DNA of 60,815 nt from Nitrososphaeraceae archaeon (GTDB lineage: Archaea > Thermoproteota > Nitrososphaeria > Nitrososphaerales > Nitrososphaeraceae), in contig JAJPHM010000061.1 in the NCBI GenBank assembly GCA_021325295.1, forward strand, positions 1-60,815, read 5' to 3'. Within the stretch, counting starts at the first letter, position 1. The number at the start of each line of letters is the position of its first letter. Made by a program: the position numbers and the translations under genes. The notes under the pieces are model-generated. The model was not told where the DNA came from. It searched no databases and was given only the letters and a program-made list of their open reading frames with translations. Of the stretch, positions 27,036 through 35,777 are shown piece by piece.

Positions 27036-27830
27036 TTATTGGAGGTTTGGATACAGGGCTTCATCAGCTTCATCATAGTAGTAGAGCGGTTTACCATTTA
27101 TCCACTGAGATGGAGTTGGTTTGGCTACAGCATGTTCTTTTGGCCTGCTTAACTGGTCAAGGGAATCTACGACATGAATCTTGTTGGTTCTCTTAAACTT
27201 CGATGTGCCTTCAATTCTTTCCAAGTATCCCTCTATCACCAAATATTCCGTAACTGCTTTTATTGGCTGTCTGTTGCGAACCAGACATCTTGGGAGTTTA
27301 TGCGCTAGCTCAGATTTGGCAAATACTCTACCTTGGAATATTCTATCGATTTCTTCAAGGTATTTGGAAACCAACGAATTGGCATCAGCCAGTCTTCCTA
27401 TTGCTATTGAACTCCTAGTTCCATCTGCATTAAAAATAAAGCATCCCACAAAGTCCTTGTCCTTCTTCTTATGACAAAGCCAATATTCTGATACTGCTTT
27501 GTGGATTTCTTTTTCACCATAGAACTTGTGAAATGGTTCTGCCACGTAATCACGGGGTATCAACTCTCCTCTTGGAGTATTTGCATTCTGGATTTTGAAG
27601 TCTGGTTCTACTATTCGAAGCGCTTCCTCTTCCATAATTTTTGGAAGGACAACAATGCACTTCTCGCCAACGTACTTGAGTGTAACGTATCGCAACTGGA
27701 TGAGACGCAGCAAAGCATCATAAGCTTGGCTGAGCTTATCGTTAGGGAAACTTTCGACTAGCTTATCTTTTTCCATCTCGTTTCCATTCTTTAGCAGTAT
27801 TCTAAGATGAGCCTTTTCGAACCTATCCAA
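27036..27830 (-). CDS. Unknown protein with winged-helix-like ends
   Basis: A 264-residue protein. Its N-terminus (about 1-60) looks like a winged helix (LVESFPNDKLSQAYDALLRL then LRYVTLKYVGEKC), and residues 180-225 form a second such unit (ELAHKLPRCLVRNRQPIKAV, LVIEGYLERIEG). It is divergent from the HTH gene at 27958 with TATA-like sequences for both directions between them. Possibly a transcription or replication control protein of the element; not recognised. Confidence 0.5.
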   Translation of the reverse strand: MDRFEKAHLRILLKNGNEMEKDKLVESFPNDKLSQAYDALLRLIQLRYVTLKYVGEKCIVVLPKIMEEEALRIVEPDFKIQNANTPRGELIPRDYVAEPFHKFYGEKEIHKAVSEYWLCHKKKDKDFVGCFIFNADGTRSSIAIGRLADANSLVSKYLEEIDRIFQGRVFAKSELAHKLPRCLVRNRQPIKAVTEYLVIEGYLERIEGTSKFKRTNKIHVVDSLDQLSRPKEHAVAKPTPSQWINGKPLYYYDEADEALYPNLQ

Positions 27831-27890
27831 TTACCTTTCAAAGGGTAGCCTTATATATAAAGTGTATCTTTATGTCTGTAACAGCGTAGT

Positions 27891-27913
27891 GGATGTCTGC
27901 TCAAATGACATCC
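27891..27913. promoter_or_regulatory. Inverted repeat between divergent element genes
   Basis: GGATGTC and GACATCC form 7-bp arms around a 9-nt spacer. It lies between the TATA-like element of the leftward gene (TTATATATAA at 27851) and that of the rightward regulator (CTTATATAG at about 27922). The position suits an operator for the winged-helix protein at 27958. Confidence 0.4.
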
Positions 27914-27957
27914 ATGTCACACTTATATAGTGCTTCTTATCTAGAAGTATAGATACT

Positions 27958-28368
27958 ATGTCCAGAAATGGTTCAGCTGAATATGAAGGAGTTCTATCAA
28001 AGTTATTTGAAAGCCCCTCCAGAGCAAAGATATTGGATTTTTTCCTAGACCACAAGGAATTTGACTATCCTGCATCAGAAATTGCAGAAAAAGCTGGACT
28101 ATCCTTTAGGCACGTATTAAGAGAGCTTCCGAAACTAGAGAAAATGGGATTAATAATAAGAAGCAGAAAAGTCGGGAAGGCTAGCATGTTCCGTGTAGAT
28201 ACAAATCTTGCAGCAATCACGTTACTTGAAAAGATGTGCATGGAGCTGGCAAGAATGCCTTCATTCAACAATCTAAACTATAAAGTTGAAGTTCAGATTC
28301 CCTTAGATGAAGTAGAAAATGAACATGGAGAAAACAAATTGAATGTTAGTGAATTAGTTAGTGATTAG
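27958..28368 (+). CDS. Winged-helix transcription regulator
   Basis: A 136-residue protein with an ArsR-like winged helix at about 10-80 (SRAKILDFFLDHKEF, ASEIAEKAGLSFRHVLRELP, KMGLIIRSRKVGKASMF). The C-terminus is acidic. The sequence is close in style to the winged helix of the chromosomal MNT protein at 18412. It ends 19 nt from the convergent end of hsdM and may control the restriction-modification genes or the divergent gene. Confidence 0.7.
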   Translation: MSRNGSAEYEGVLSKLFESPSRAKILDFFLDHKEFDYPASEIAEKAGLSFRHVLRELPKLEKMGLIIRSRKVGKASMFRVDTNLAAITLLEKMCMELARMPSFNNLNYKVEVQIPLDEVENEHGENKLNVSELVSD

Positions 28369-28387
28369 TTTTCGATTATTCTTTGCG

Positions 28388-29860
28388 TTAATCTAACTTA
28401 ATCTCTTTCAGCGTTTCTATAATCTGGTTCTCTAGCTCTAGTATCTTTTTCTTTATCAATTCTGGCTTTTCATACTGCACTTCTTCGTAGACAATCTCAC
28501 GATATCTTGATATGCTGAGGTCATAGTTGTTGTCTTTGACCTCCTTCAAGGGAACAAAGAAGTATTTCTTCTTCCTGTCTGTTTGCTTTTCCTTATGTCT
28601 GTTTTTGAATTTTTCAATTATGTCAGGAATGTCATTTTGCTCAATCTCGACTCTCTTGTCATCTAGGCTATAGCCATCGGCTTCCATGTCATAGAACCAT
28701 ACCTCCTTTGTTGGTTCTCCTTTTGTAAAGAACAGGACAGCAGTAGATACTCCAGCGTATGGTTTGAAGACACCTGAAGGCATCGAGACAACGGCGTCTA
28801 GCCTGCATCTTTCTAGCAACATTTCCCTAATCTTTTTGTGAGCATTGGAGTTGCCAAAGAGTACGCCATCAGGAACAATTACAGCACATCTTCCACCGTT
28901 TGTTAGCAGGTTGAACATAAGCTCCAGAAAGAGAAGCTCTGTCTTCTTTGTACTAGTCCTAAAGTTCTCTCCAATGTCAGACTCATCAATGCTTCCCTTG
29001 AATGGCGGATTAGCCAACACCACATCGTAGCTATTGGATTCTTTGTATCTCTTTGATAGAGTGTTTACCTGCTCTATGTTTGGATTTGAAATGCCATGCA
29101 TCATCAGGTTCATTAGCGAAATTCTGACCATTGTCTGGTCAAAGTCATAGCCAAATAGGCTCTCTTCCCTTAGCTGCTTCCACTGCTTGTCATTCATCTT
29201 GTCTCCTGCATAGTTGCCTTCCTTGACAAGTTCTTTTGAGGTGTTGCTTTTTAGAATATATTCATAGGCAGATACCAAGAAGCCTGCTGTCCCGCAAGCT
29301 GGGTCGCAAATCCTATCTCCAAACTTAGGCTCCAGAATCTCTATCATCATCTTGATTATGTGCCTTGGTGTCCTGAACTGACCATTCTTGCCTGCTGTTT
29401 GCAACTGGCTTAGAAGGTACTCATAGATGTCGCCCTGGGTGTCCCTGTTTCTTTCCTTGATGTGCATATCGTTGATTATCTTGACTGCTTCTGCAAGCAA
29501 TGAAGGCGTTGGAATTGTAAAGCTGGCATCTTTCATGTATTTGCTATAAATTGATTTTTCTCTACCATTTAGCTTTCGCAAGAATGGAAATACTTTATCG
29601 CGTACATGCTCTAGCATCTTTTCAGCAGGCATCTCTGTCCATCTTGACCATTTGCAATCTTCATTTCCTTTGAAAATTGAAACATACTTGCTACCTATCA
29701 ACCTAGAATTCTGTTCAGCCTTGACATCCTCATCTTCAAGTCGTTTCATGAAGATAAGGTAAGACATTTGCTCTATTGCTTGCAATGGATTTGATATTCC
29801 ACCGCTCCAGAATTTGTCCCAGAGCAGGTTTATCTTTGATTTGAGCTCTGCATCTAGCAT
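28388..29860 (-). CDS. hsdM: Type I restriction-modification methyltransferase
   Basis: A 490-residue N6-adenine methyltransferase. The HsdM N-terminal helical domain (about 5-125) precedes motif I DPACGTAGFL at 186-195 and motif IV NPPF at 284-287. Forms M2S with HsdS to methylate the recognition site. Its start overlaps the end of hsdS by 7 bases and it is the last gene of hsdR-hsdS-hsdM. Confidence 0.95.
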   Translation of the reverse strand: MLDAELKSKINLLWDKFWSGGISNPLQAIEQMSYLIFMKRLEDEDVKAEQNSRLIGSKYVSIFKGNEDCKWSRWTEMPAEKMLEHVRDKVFPFLRKLNGREKSIYSKYMKDASFTIPTPSLLAEAVKIINDMHIKERNRDTQGDIYEYLLSQLQTAGKNGQFRTPRHIIKMMIEILEPKFGDRICDPACGTAGFLVSAYEYILKSNTSKELVKEGNYAGDKMNDKQWKQLREESLFGYDFDQTMVRISLMNLMMHGISNPNIEQVNTLSKRYKESNSYDVVLANPPFKGSIDESDIGENFRTSTKKTELLFLELMFNLLTNGGRCAVIVPDGVLFGNSNAHKKIREMLLERCRLDAVVSMPSGVFKPYAGVSTAVLFFTKGEPTKEVWFYDMEADGYSLDDKRVEIEQNDIPDIIEKFKNRHKEKQTDRKKKYFFVPLKEVKDNNYDLSISRYREIVYEEVQYEKPELIKKKILELENQIIETLKEIKLD

Positions 29861-31008
29861 ACCAGTTCACCATTGAATGCTCTTTGAATTGAACTATCGA
29901 AGAAATTATCGATATGCTTCCCTAAGTCTCTTTGACTGTCTCTTATCTCTTCAACACGATTTGCTATATCCACAAATTTATTCATCATTGATTTATCTGG
30001 ATAGGGTATAAGTAAATTTGCAATCGATTCTCGACTTAAATTTATGAAAGTACTGCCCTGACCTATATTCTGAAAGTAATCGTATTTTGTTCTCAAAAAT
30101 TCAAAAATAAACCTATTCGATAAATCTGTTTTGCTGTTTATTGCTGCAAGACCTCGACCAATGCAGTATTCTTTTTCCGCCCAATTCATCCTACCAGCTG
30201 TTGCCCCTCTGACACAAAACAAAATAGAACCCTTTGGTGCTATTTTCATAGGTGAGGTAGTCCATTGTTTTTCTGTCGGATGTTTAATCCCAAATTCAGT
30301 AGGTCCATTAAGAAGTGGCATTCCTTTTGCTAAATTGTTATAACTTTCACCATTTGGAGACTGACCCATTAGAATGTCGGCCACATCTCCGAGCTTCGCG
30401 TTTTTGGATTGTCGAGTGCTCTTATTTGAACTACTAATAATTTCGGAAAAGGCTGCCTTTAGCAATTCATTTGTCAATTCATCAGCTTTCTTTCTGAGTT
30501 CTTTTGCTTGCTCTGCTTTTTCTAGAATTAATGCTATCTTTTGCTGTTGTTCTCTTGGCGGGATTGGAACTGAAAATTTCTTAATTAATTTAATCCCCAA
30601 ATCAGGCACGCTAATGCTTTGTACTCCCTTGTGTGCTTGACGGAGAAGAGTAGGGGATTTCAAGTAATAGTAAAGATATTTCGGCTCTATCTGGTCTCTA
30701 TATGGTTTAATGAGAACCAAACTGTGTAGAGGGAGGAATTTTCCAGGAGGCGCCCACCTAGTTTCACCTATTGTGCCTATTCTTGAAAATAAAATATCTC
30801 CATCCTCGGGGTTACATCGCTCACTCTCATTTTTGAAATCCTCTTCTGATATTTTTTTGCACGAAGATAGGTCAATTCCAGATTCTGTGAAATTCGCAGT
30901 AGAAACACATGGTATGCCATCGTTTTGATATTTAGGGGTATAGTGTGTCCTATCGATAACAAAAGCTACTTCTTCCAAAGATTTCATAGTTACAGCTTCG
31001 GTTTGCAT
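29854..31008 (-). CDS. hsdS: Type I restriction-modification specificity subunit
   Basis: A 384-residue protein with two target-recognition domains (about 5-150 and 205-345), each ending in a conserved coiled helix: IPPREQQQKIALILEKAEQA and the C-terminal FVDIANRVEEIRDSQRD. It determines the bipartite DNA target. The slightly short second half is within the family's range. It starts 16 nt after hsdR and overlaps hsdM. Confidence 0.9.
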   Translation of the reverse strand: MQTEAVTMKSLEEVAFVIDRTHYTPKYQNDGIPCVSTANFTESGIDLSSCKKISEEDFKNESERCNPEDGDILFSRIGTIGETRWAPPGKFLPLHSLVLIKPYRDQIEPKYLYYYLKSPTLLRQAHKGVQSISVPDLGIKLIKKFSVPIPPREQQQKIALILEKAEQAKELRKKADELTNELLKAAFSEIISSSNKSTRQSKNAKLGDVADILMGQSPNGESYNNLAKGMPLLNGPTEFGIKHPTEKQWTTSPMKIAPKGSILFCVRGATAGRMNWAEKEYCIGRGLAAINSKTDLSNRFIFEFLRTKYDYFQNIGQGSTFINLSRESIANLLIPYPDKSMMNKFVDIANRVEEIRDSQRDLGKHIDNFFDSSIQRAFNGELVC

Positions 31009-31024
31009 TTCTTTTCCTCGTTAA

Positions 31025-33763
31025 CTATCTCATCCTTATCTTATTGCATTCAACCACAATAGTCTCTAGCTCTGAAACAGGAAACTTGTCTAATGGACTT
31101 TCGTTTGACAATGGTGGTACTGCAAAGTCCCTAAGCTCAATACGCTTTGTCCTAGCAAATACCTTCTTTAGAACATGCAAGAATTTAATCTGCTCTGAAT
31201 TGTAGTTGTGGTTTGAGTCAATGATATGCTTGTCAAACTCCTTTTCAATTGCTTCTTGAGGGTCATAATCCTGTGATAATCCGATTATCTTTCTCAAGAA
31301 CAGGATAAAGTCCATCTCCTGTATTCTTTGCACATTGTCTATGGTAATCTCTGGTCTGATAGCCCTCAGTTGTTCTTCAATCTGCGCAAGCTCTGCTGCT
31401 GTCACTCCTTCACCATCCTTTATCTTTCTGATAAGCGGGCTTGATTCAACAAACTTCTTCAAATCTTCATCTTCCTTTACTATATGTCGAAATCGCTCTA
31501 CCGAGAGAACCTTGTCAGGAGCATCTATCTTTATCAGCTTCTTTGGGTCTGGCTCATAGTAAATCATCAAAGGAGCCAGTTCCTTTATGATAAACTCTAC
31601 ATCATCAAAAGTGATACCATCCCAGAACCTGTCTTCAAGAACCTTTACAATTTCATCCTTCTTTTCGTGAACTGCTTCTAGGTTCTCTTTCTTTAGTATG
31701 TTCTCCATCTTCTCAGAAACGTAATCTTTGACTTCCAGTATTTTCTCGCCCTTACCATCCAGTATGTAGCCAAACAGCTTCTCCACCTGCAAGATAAAAG
31801 CAGAGACTAGTGCATCATCACCTGGGTTTAGCGATATTAGAGGAGCAATCTCTTTCTTCAATTCTTCAATGTGGCTTTTTAGGTCAAACTTTCGAGAAAC
31901 TACCTTTTTGATTACTGGAAGCTTTTCCCTTACGATGAAGGATTCTTTGTTCAAGGCTTCAATGTCTTTGAGAATCTTGCTTTCAATCTGCTCTTTTTGC
32001 TTCGGGTCTAGCCCTTTCTTTAACAGGTCAACTCTGTTTAGGAATATCTTTGTCAGAACATCGGTTCCAGCCTTTGTGTCCTTGTGCTCTTTTAGATTGT
32101 GGTACTTGATGTTTGAGTGCTTGCCGATGGCAAAGTCTAGTATCAGAAAGTCAAACTTTTCTCTGTTTGGCAGCCATTCTCTATGCGTGCAGGCATCTAG
32201 GTTCCTTGTCCCCCTTCCAAGCATCTGCCAGAACTTAATCTTTGAAAATACAGGCTTGACAAAGACCAAGTTGCATACTTCTGGTATGTCCACACCTGTG
32301 TCTAATACGCCTACAGACAGGGCAATTCTTGGCTCAGAATCCAGCTTGAACCTCTGAATCTCATCTGTATATCTGTAGATTTCTGAAACGATAATCTGAA
32401 CGTCTTTGCTCAGCTTCGGGTCTAGCCTGTTGAATATCTTTTTGATGTGCTTTGCATGAGCAACATTGGCGCAAAAGAAGATTGTCTTTGCTGGCTTGCC
32501 TTCGTCTGATTTGTAACATCTGTTAAGAAACTCCCTCACAACAAGCTCGTTTGTCTTGTCGTCCATAAACACCCTGGCAAACGCAGAGCCAGGAAGCATC
32601 GTAAATCTTGGGTCTTCCTCTTGCTTTCTAAGCTGGTCTTGCAGTTCTGGCGTCAACTTTGCTCCTTCTATGCCCGAATACAATACTTCAGTATCGATAG
32701 ATTCAGCTTTGTATGGCACAAGTATTCCGTCTCTTATCGCTTCGTCATAGGTGTATTCTACTGTCGCCTTCTCACCATCGCAGTTGAACAGCTCAAAAGT
32801 GTTCTTGTTCTCTGCTGTTGATGGTGTGGCTGTTAATCCAATCCTGATAGCATCAAAATACCTGTGCACTTCCCTGTTTGGGTCATAAATAGACCTGTGG
32901 GCTTCGTCAAATATTATCAAATCAAAGAATCCAGGGCTGAACTTCTCATAGAACTTGTTGTTCTTGCCACTTCTCAAAGTTTGGACAGTTGTAACGTAAA
33001 GACCGTTTGGAAAGCTCTTTTGCTCTTCTCTCAAATCTACAAGGGGTTCGGAAAAAAACTCTTTGAAGCCTGCTGACTTTGCTTGGTTAGCCAAAGGTAT
33101 CCTGTCAGCAACAAACAAAACATTCCTTACTATGCTAGCCTTTATCAGCACGTCAATTACAGACATGGCAACCCTTGTCTTGCCTGTTCCTGTTGCCATA
33201 GAAATCAAAGCAGCTCTGTGCCCTTTCTGGATATGTTCCATCATCTGCTTGACTATCATTATGCTTCTCGGTCTTGTCACAATCCTGTTGATGTTGACTT
33301 TTGTAGGGTCTTTCCTGTTTCTGTAAAGCTCGCTTCTTCTCATAAGGTCAGATTGAGAGAATACACCGCTGACAGGTCTTTCAATTCCATCCTGGTCTAT
33401 GAAGACCCATTTGTGTCCATTAGTCAGAAAATAGGGTAGTGTTTCGTTAGTTTGCTTTCTGATATCATCAAGATATGTTCTTGCCTGAGCTCTTCCTTCA
33501 TCTTCAGACCTAGAGAACTTTTTTGCTTCAATAAAGGCTAAGGGACTATTATCTTCAGCCAATAACAGATAATCAATAAACCTGCCAGAATCGTCTCCTT
33601 TACCTTCAGAATAGACATACTCTTTGCCCTTGAAGTTTGACCTTACTGAATTGACCTCTTCCTTTACATAGGTCTTGAGCCAGCCAACATTTTTCAGTTG
33701 CTTGTCGATTAGCTCTTCTCTGGTCTCTTTTTCGGTCATTTCTCTCTGGTTGGCTTCTTTCAT
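31025..33763 (-). CDS. hsdR: Type I restriction endonuclease/translocase subunit
   Basis: A 912-residue protein. The N-terminal PD-(D/E)xK nuclease has D64, E79 and K81 (FIEAKK). The translocase follows with Walker A ATGTGKT at 190-196 and DEAH at 286-289, then LTATPS and a helicase C domain (GRGTRN near 490). The C-terminal helical domain binds the M2S complex. All catalytic residues are present, so the system looks functional. First gene of the R-S-M operon. Confidence 0.95.
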   Translation of the reverse strand: MKEANQREMTEKETREELIDKQLKNVGWLKTYVKEEVNSVRSNFKGKEYVYSEGKGDDSGRFIDYLLLAEDNSPLAFIEAKKFSRSEDEGRAQARTYLDDIRKQTNETLPYFLTNGHKWVFIDQDGIERPVSGVFSQSDLMRRSELYRNRKDPTKVNINRIVTRPRSIMIVKQMMEHIQKGHRAALISMATGTGKTRVAMSVIDVLIKASIVRNVLFVADRIPLANQAKSAGFKEFFSEPLVDLREEQKSFPNGLYVTTVQTLRSGKNNKFYEKFSPGFFDLIIFDEAHRSIYDPNREVHRYFDAIRIGLTATPSTAENKNTFELFNCDGEKATVEYTYDEAIRDGILVPYKAESIDTEVLYSGIEGAKLTPELQDQLRKQEEDPRFTMLPGSAFARVFMDDKTNELVVREFLNRCYKSDEGKPAKTIFFCANVAHAKHIKKIFNRLDPKLSKDVQIIVSEIYRYTDEIQRFKLDSEPRIALSVGVLDTGVDIPEVCNLVFVKPVFSKIKFWQMLGRGTRNLDACTHREWLPNREKFDFLILDFAIGKHSNIKYHNLKEHKDTKAGTDVLTKIFLNRVDLLKKGLDPKQKEQIESKILKDIEALNKESFIVREKLPVIKKVVSRKFDLKSHIEELKKEIAPLISLNPGDDALVSAFILQVEKLFGYILDGKGEKILEVKDYVSEKMENILKKENLEAVHEKKDEIVKVLEDRFWDGITFDDVEFIIKELAPLMIYYEPDPKKLIKIDAPDKVLSVERFRHIVKEDEDLKKFVESSPLIRKIKDGEGVTAAELAQIEEQLRAIRPEITIDNVQRIQEMDFILFLRKIIGLSQDYDPQEAIEKEFDKHIIDSNHNYNSEQIKFLHVLKKVFARTKRIELRDFAVPPLSNESPLDKFPVSELETIVVECNKIRMR

Positions 33764-33859
33764 GGAACTGCCCTTCAGCTATTACTTTGGTATTAGAATA
33801 CCATTTTAAAAAATTACTGTTTGGGAGTACATCAAACCTAAAGCACTGCCTTTAGCTTT

Positions 33860-34189
33860 CTAGGTATTAGGGTTGATAACTATTCCTGCGCCTTTTCTGT
33901 AAAGTTCAGAAGAGGTCTGGTTTTGCCTAGGAGGCAGATGTGCATATCTGCCTCCTAGCTTATCCAGATACCTGTTTACTGACCGTCTGGAGACTTTTAG
34001 AATCCTGCTTATCTCGCTAATGCTGATTCCATGTTGTCTGAGTTCTAATGCCTTTAGCCTTCTATCTTCAGCACCAGCAAAGAAGGCTCTAATTCGCTCA
34101 CTTCTTCGTCTTATGTGCCACATTATCTCTGGGTCTGGTTCATCGTCACCCAAGCGCTTACCCAGTGTAAGAATCTCTTCGCAGGACAC
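33860..34189 (-). CDS. Helix-turn-helix protein
   Basis: A 109-residue protein with a resolvase/homeodomain-like HTH: LKALELRQHGISISEISRIL and VSRRSVNRYLDKL (about 46-78). The N-terminus is charged. It is upstream of hsdR on the same strand, 97 nt away, and may regulate the restriction genes or assist excision. Confidence 0.6.
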   Translation of the reverse strand: MSCEEILTLGKRLGDDEPDPEIMWHIRRRSERIRAFFAGAEDRRLKALELRQHGISISEISRILKVSRRSVNRYLDKLGGRYAHLPPRQNQTSSELYRKGAGIVINPNT

Positions 34190-34354
34190 TTGTCTTTCAC
34201 CTATTCATAGTTGATTGCAACCCCTGCTGCCTGCTTTTCGTTTCTGATAGATTAGTCTCAAAAGTCTCATATGCACATGTGCCACTTGCTGGTCTTGTAT
34301 GGCTATTGTGTCCTTGCTTTCTTGCTTTACCAAGTGTAAGGTTGGTCTCTTCGC

Positions 34355-35329
34355 TCAATTTGCCATCACCCTATTCTGAAGCTCCAATTGGAGTTGGCTC
34401 ACTTTTTGCTCCAGTTGGTCTACCCTGTTTTGCACTTTACTGACTGTAAACAAACCTTCGATAACCTCTGTAACTGGAAGCTTTGGAGAGCGAGCTTCCT
34501 CAACCCTGCAAACGGTCTCATTGCCAAGTGATTTGATGTAAATCCTAAAGATTCTGTCAATATGCTTCCACTGAATTCTCAGGCCACTGACATGCATGTC
34601 ATGTGAAACTGGTATGTCCTTGTTGATATCCATAGAAAGCCATAGCCAGTTGTTGAGTGGAGGGACTATCCGCTCAGATGGGTCATTTAGAATAGCAATC
34701 AACTCCTGCCTAATCTGCCCTAGAAATGAATTGAGCTGGCTTCTATCGTCATCTGTCATTATCCTGTGTGGCTTATTTGATGTCTGGGCAAACACCATGA
34801 TTTTTCCATGAGGATAAAATGTGAACCTGACCATGTATCCACTTATTCTGCAATCCCGAGTTTTGCCACCGTTTGAAGGGAGTGGTGGAGTATTTAGTGA
34901 AGAATAGTAACCAGCATACAGCGAAGGGTCATTAACATCAAAAGCCAGCTCAAGCCTGTGAATATGGATGGGAGCTGAGGGAAGCAATGGTAAGACATAG
35001 CTCTGAAGTGATTGGTCAATTAATGCATCTAATGGGTATAGATTAGAAGCAACCCCTGACACCCGATTGTATTCCCTTTTTGCTAGTTCCTGCTCTATGT
35101 CAGCCTGTATCTCTGACAGATAGTAAGTCTGGGGCTTTGTCCTTTCCCTTCTGGTATACAAAAACCCTGAATGTTTGGCCTTTCTTAGTGCATTTTGAGC
35201 ATGTTTTTTCGTAATGTTGAGTATGGTCAGGTCAGTTATGGTAATACCCCTTGCAGCTCCTTTTTTCGCTGCGATATCTCGGAGGAGCTTTTTGGTAACT
35301 CTGGTGTATACATTGGTCAAAGCATTCAC
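34355..35329 (-). CDS. Unknown 324-residue protein, replication-initiator-like context
   Basis: Residues 1-70 look like a winged helix (DLTILNITKKHAQNALRKAK then SGFLYTRRER). The middle has HRLELAFDVND, an arrangement like the strand seen in some replication initiators, but no His-hydrophobe-His or Tyr motif was identified. The C-terminus (about 290-324) is a short coiled coil (VDQLEQKVSQLQLELQ). It is next to the palindromic region at 35470-35701 and the integrase, where element replication genes are often found. The role is inference only. Confidence 0.4.
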   Translation of the reverse strand: MNALTNVYTRVTKKLLRDIAAKKGAARGITITDLTILNITKKHAQNALRKAKHSGFLYTRRERTKPQTYYLSEIQADIEQELAKREYNRVSGVASNLYPLDALIDQSLQSYVLPLLPSAPIHIHRLELAFDVNDPSLYAGYYSSLNTPPLPSNGGKTRDCRISGYMVRFTFYPHGKIMVFAQTSNKPHRIMTDDDRSQLNSFLGQIRQELIAILNDPSERIVPPLNNWLWLSMDINKDIPVSHDMHVSGLRIQWKHIDRIFRIYIKSLGNETVCRVEEARSPKLPVTEVIEGLFTVSKVQNRVDQLEQKVSQLQLELQNRVMAN

Positions 35330-35469
35330 TTTTTTTCACCCATGATATTTAAGCGAGATGAAATGGTGCAAATTTTCGGCACCGTGCATCTGTTGCCCTC
35401 CCTTTTACTATGTGTAAAGGGTCTGTCTGCTGTAAGTATTCGCAACAAAAATTTAGAATCGTTTAACAT

Positions 35470-35491
35470 TCTGCTGCAAAATTGCAGCAGA
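35470..35491. repeat. Palindrome copy 1
   Basis: TCTGCTGCAA and TTGCAGCAGA arms with an AA spacer (10-bp arms). It repeats the core of the palindrome at 35676-35701, 208 bp away. Both are in the 448-nt non-coding gap 35330-35777 between the 324-residue gene and intC. The gap also has two TTTAAG-type TATA-like sites after similar ATGATAT sequences. Confidence 0.75.
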
Positions 35492-35675
35492 CTTGTGTTC
35501 TTATGCTCTGTAGATTTCAGTCGAATCAGAAGTATCACATTGATTCACTTTCATTTTAAATCATATTAAATGTTGGATAGTTTGCACATTCATCACTTTG
35601 CGGATTTTACTCTTGTTTGCCTATGTCATCAAAAAACACCATGATATGACATTACTATATTTAAGTGAAAAGACA

Positions 35676-35701
35676 TTTCTGCTGCAAATTTGCAGCAGAA
35701 A
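35676..35701. repeat. Palindrome copy 2, perfect 26 bp
   Basis: A perfect 26-bp palindrome (TTTCTGCTGCAAA and its complement, no spacer). Its inner 22 bp match copy 1 at 35470 except for two central bases. A pair of such sites on a small element suggests binding by a dimeric element protein at an origin, a partition site or the promoters of the flanking genes. Confidence 0.8.
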
Positions 35702-35777
35702 GTTAGTCAATTGTCAAAGCCTTTTTGGCAGTCATCTATAGCAGGGCAAAAGCCTCTCAGAAAAAGTGATGGAGGAA

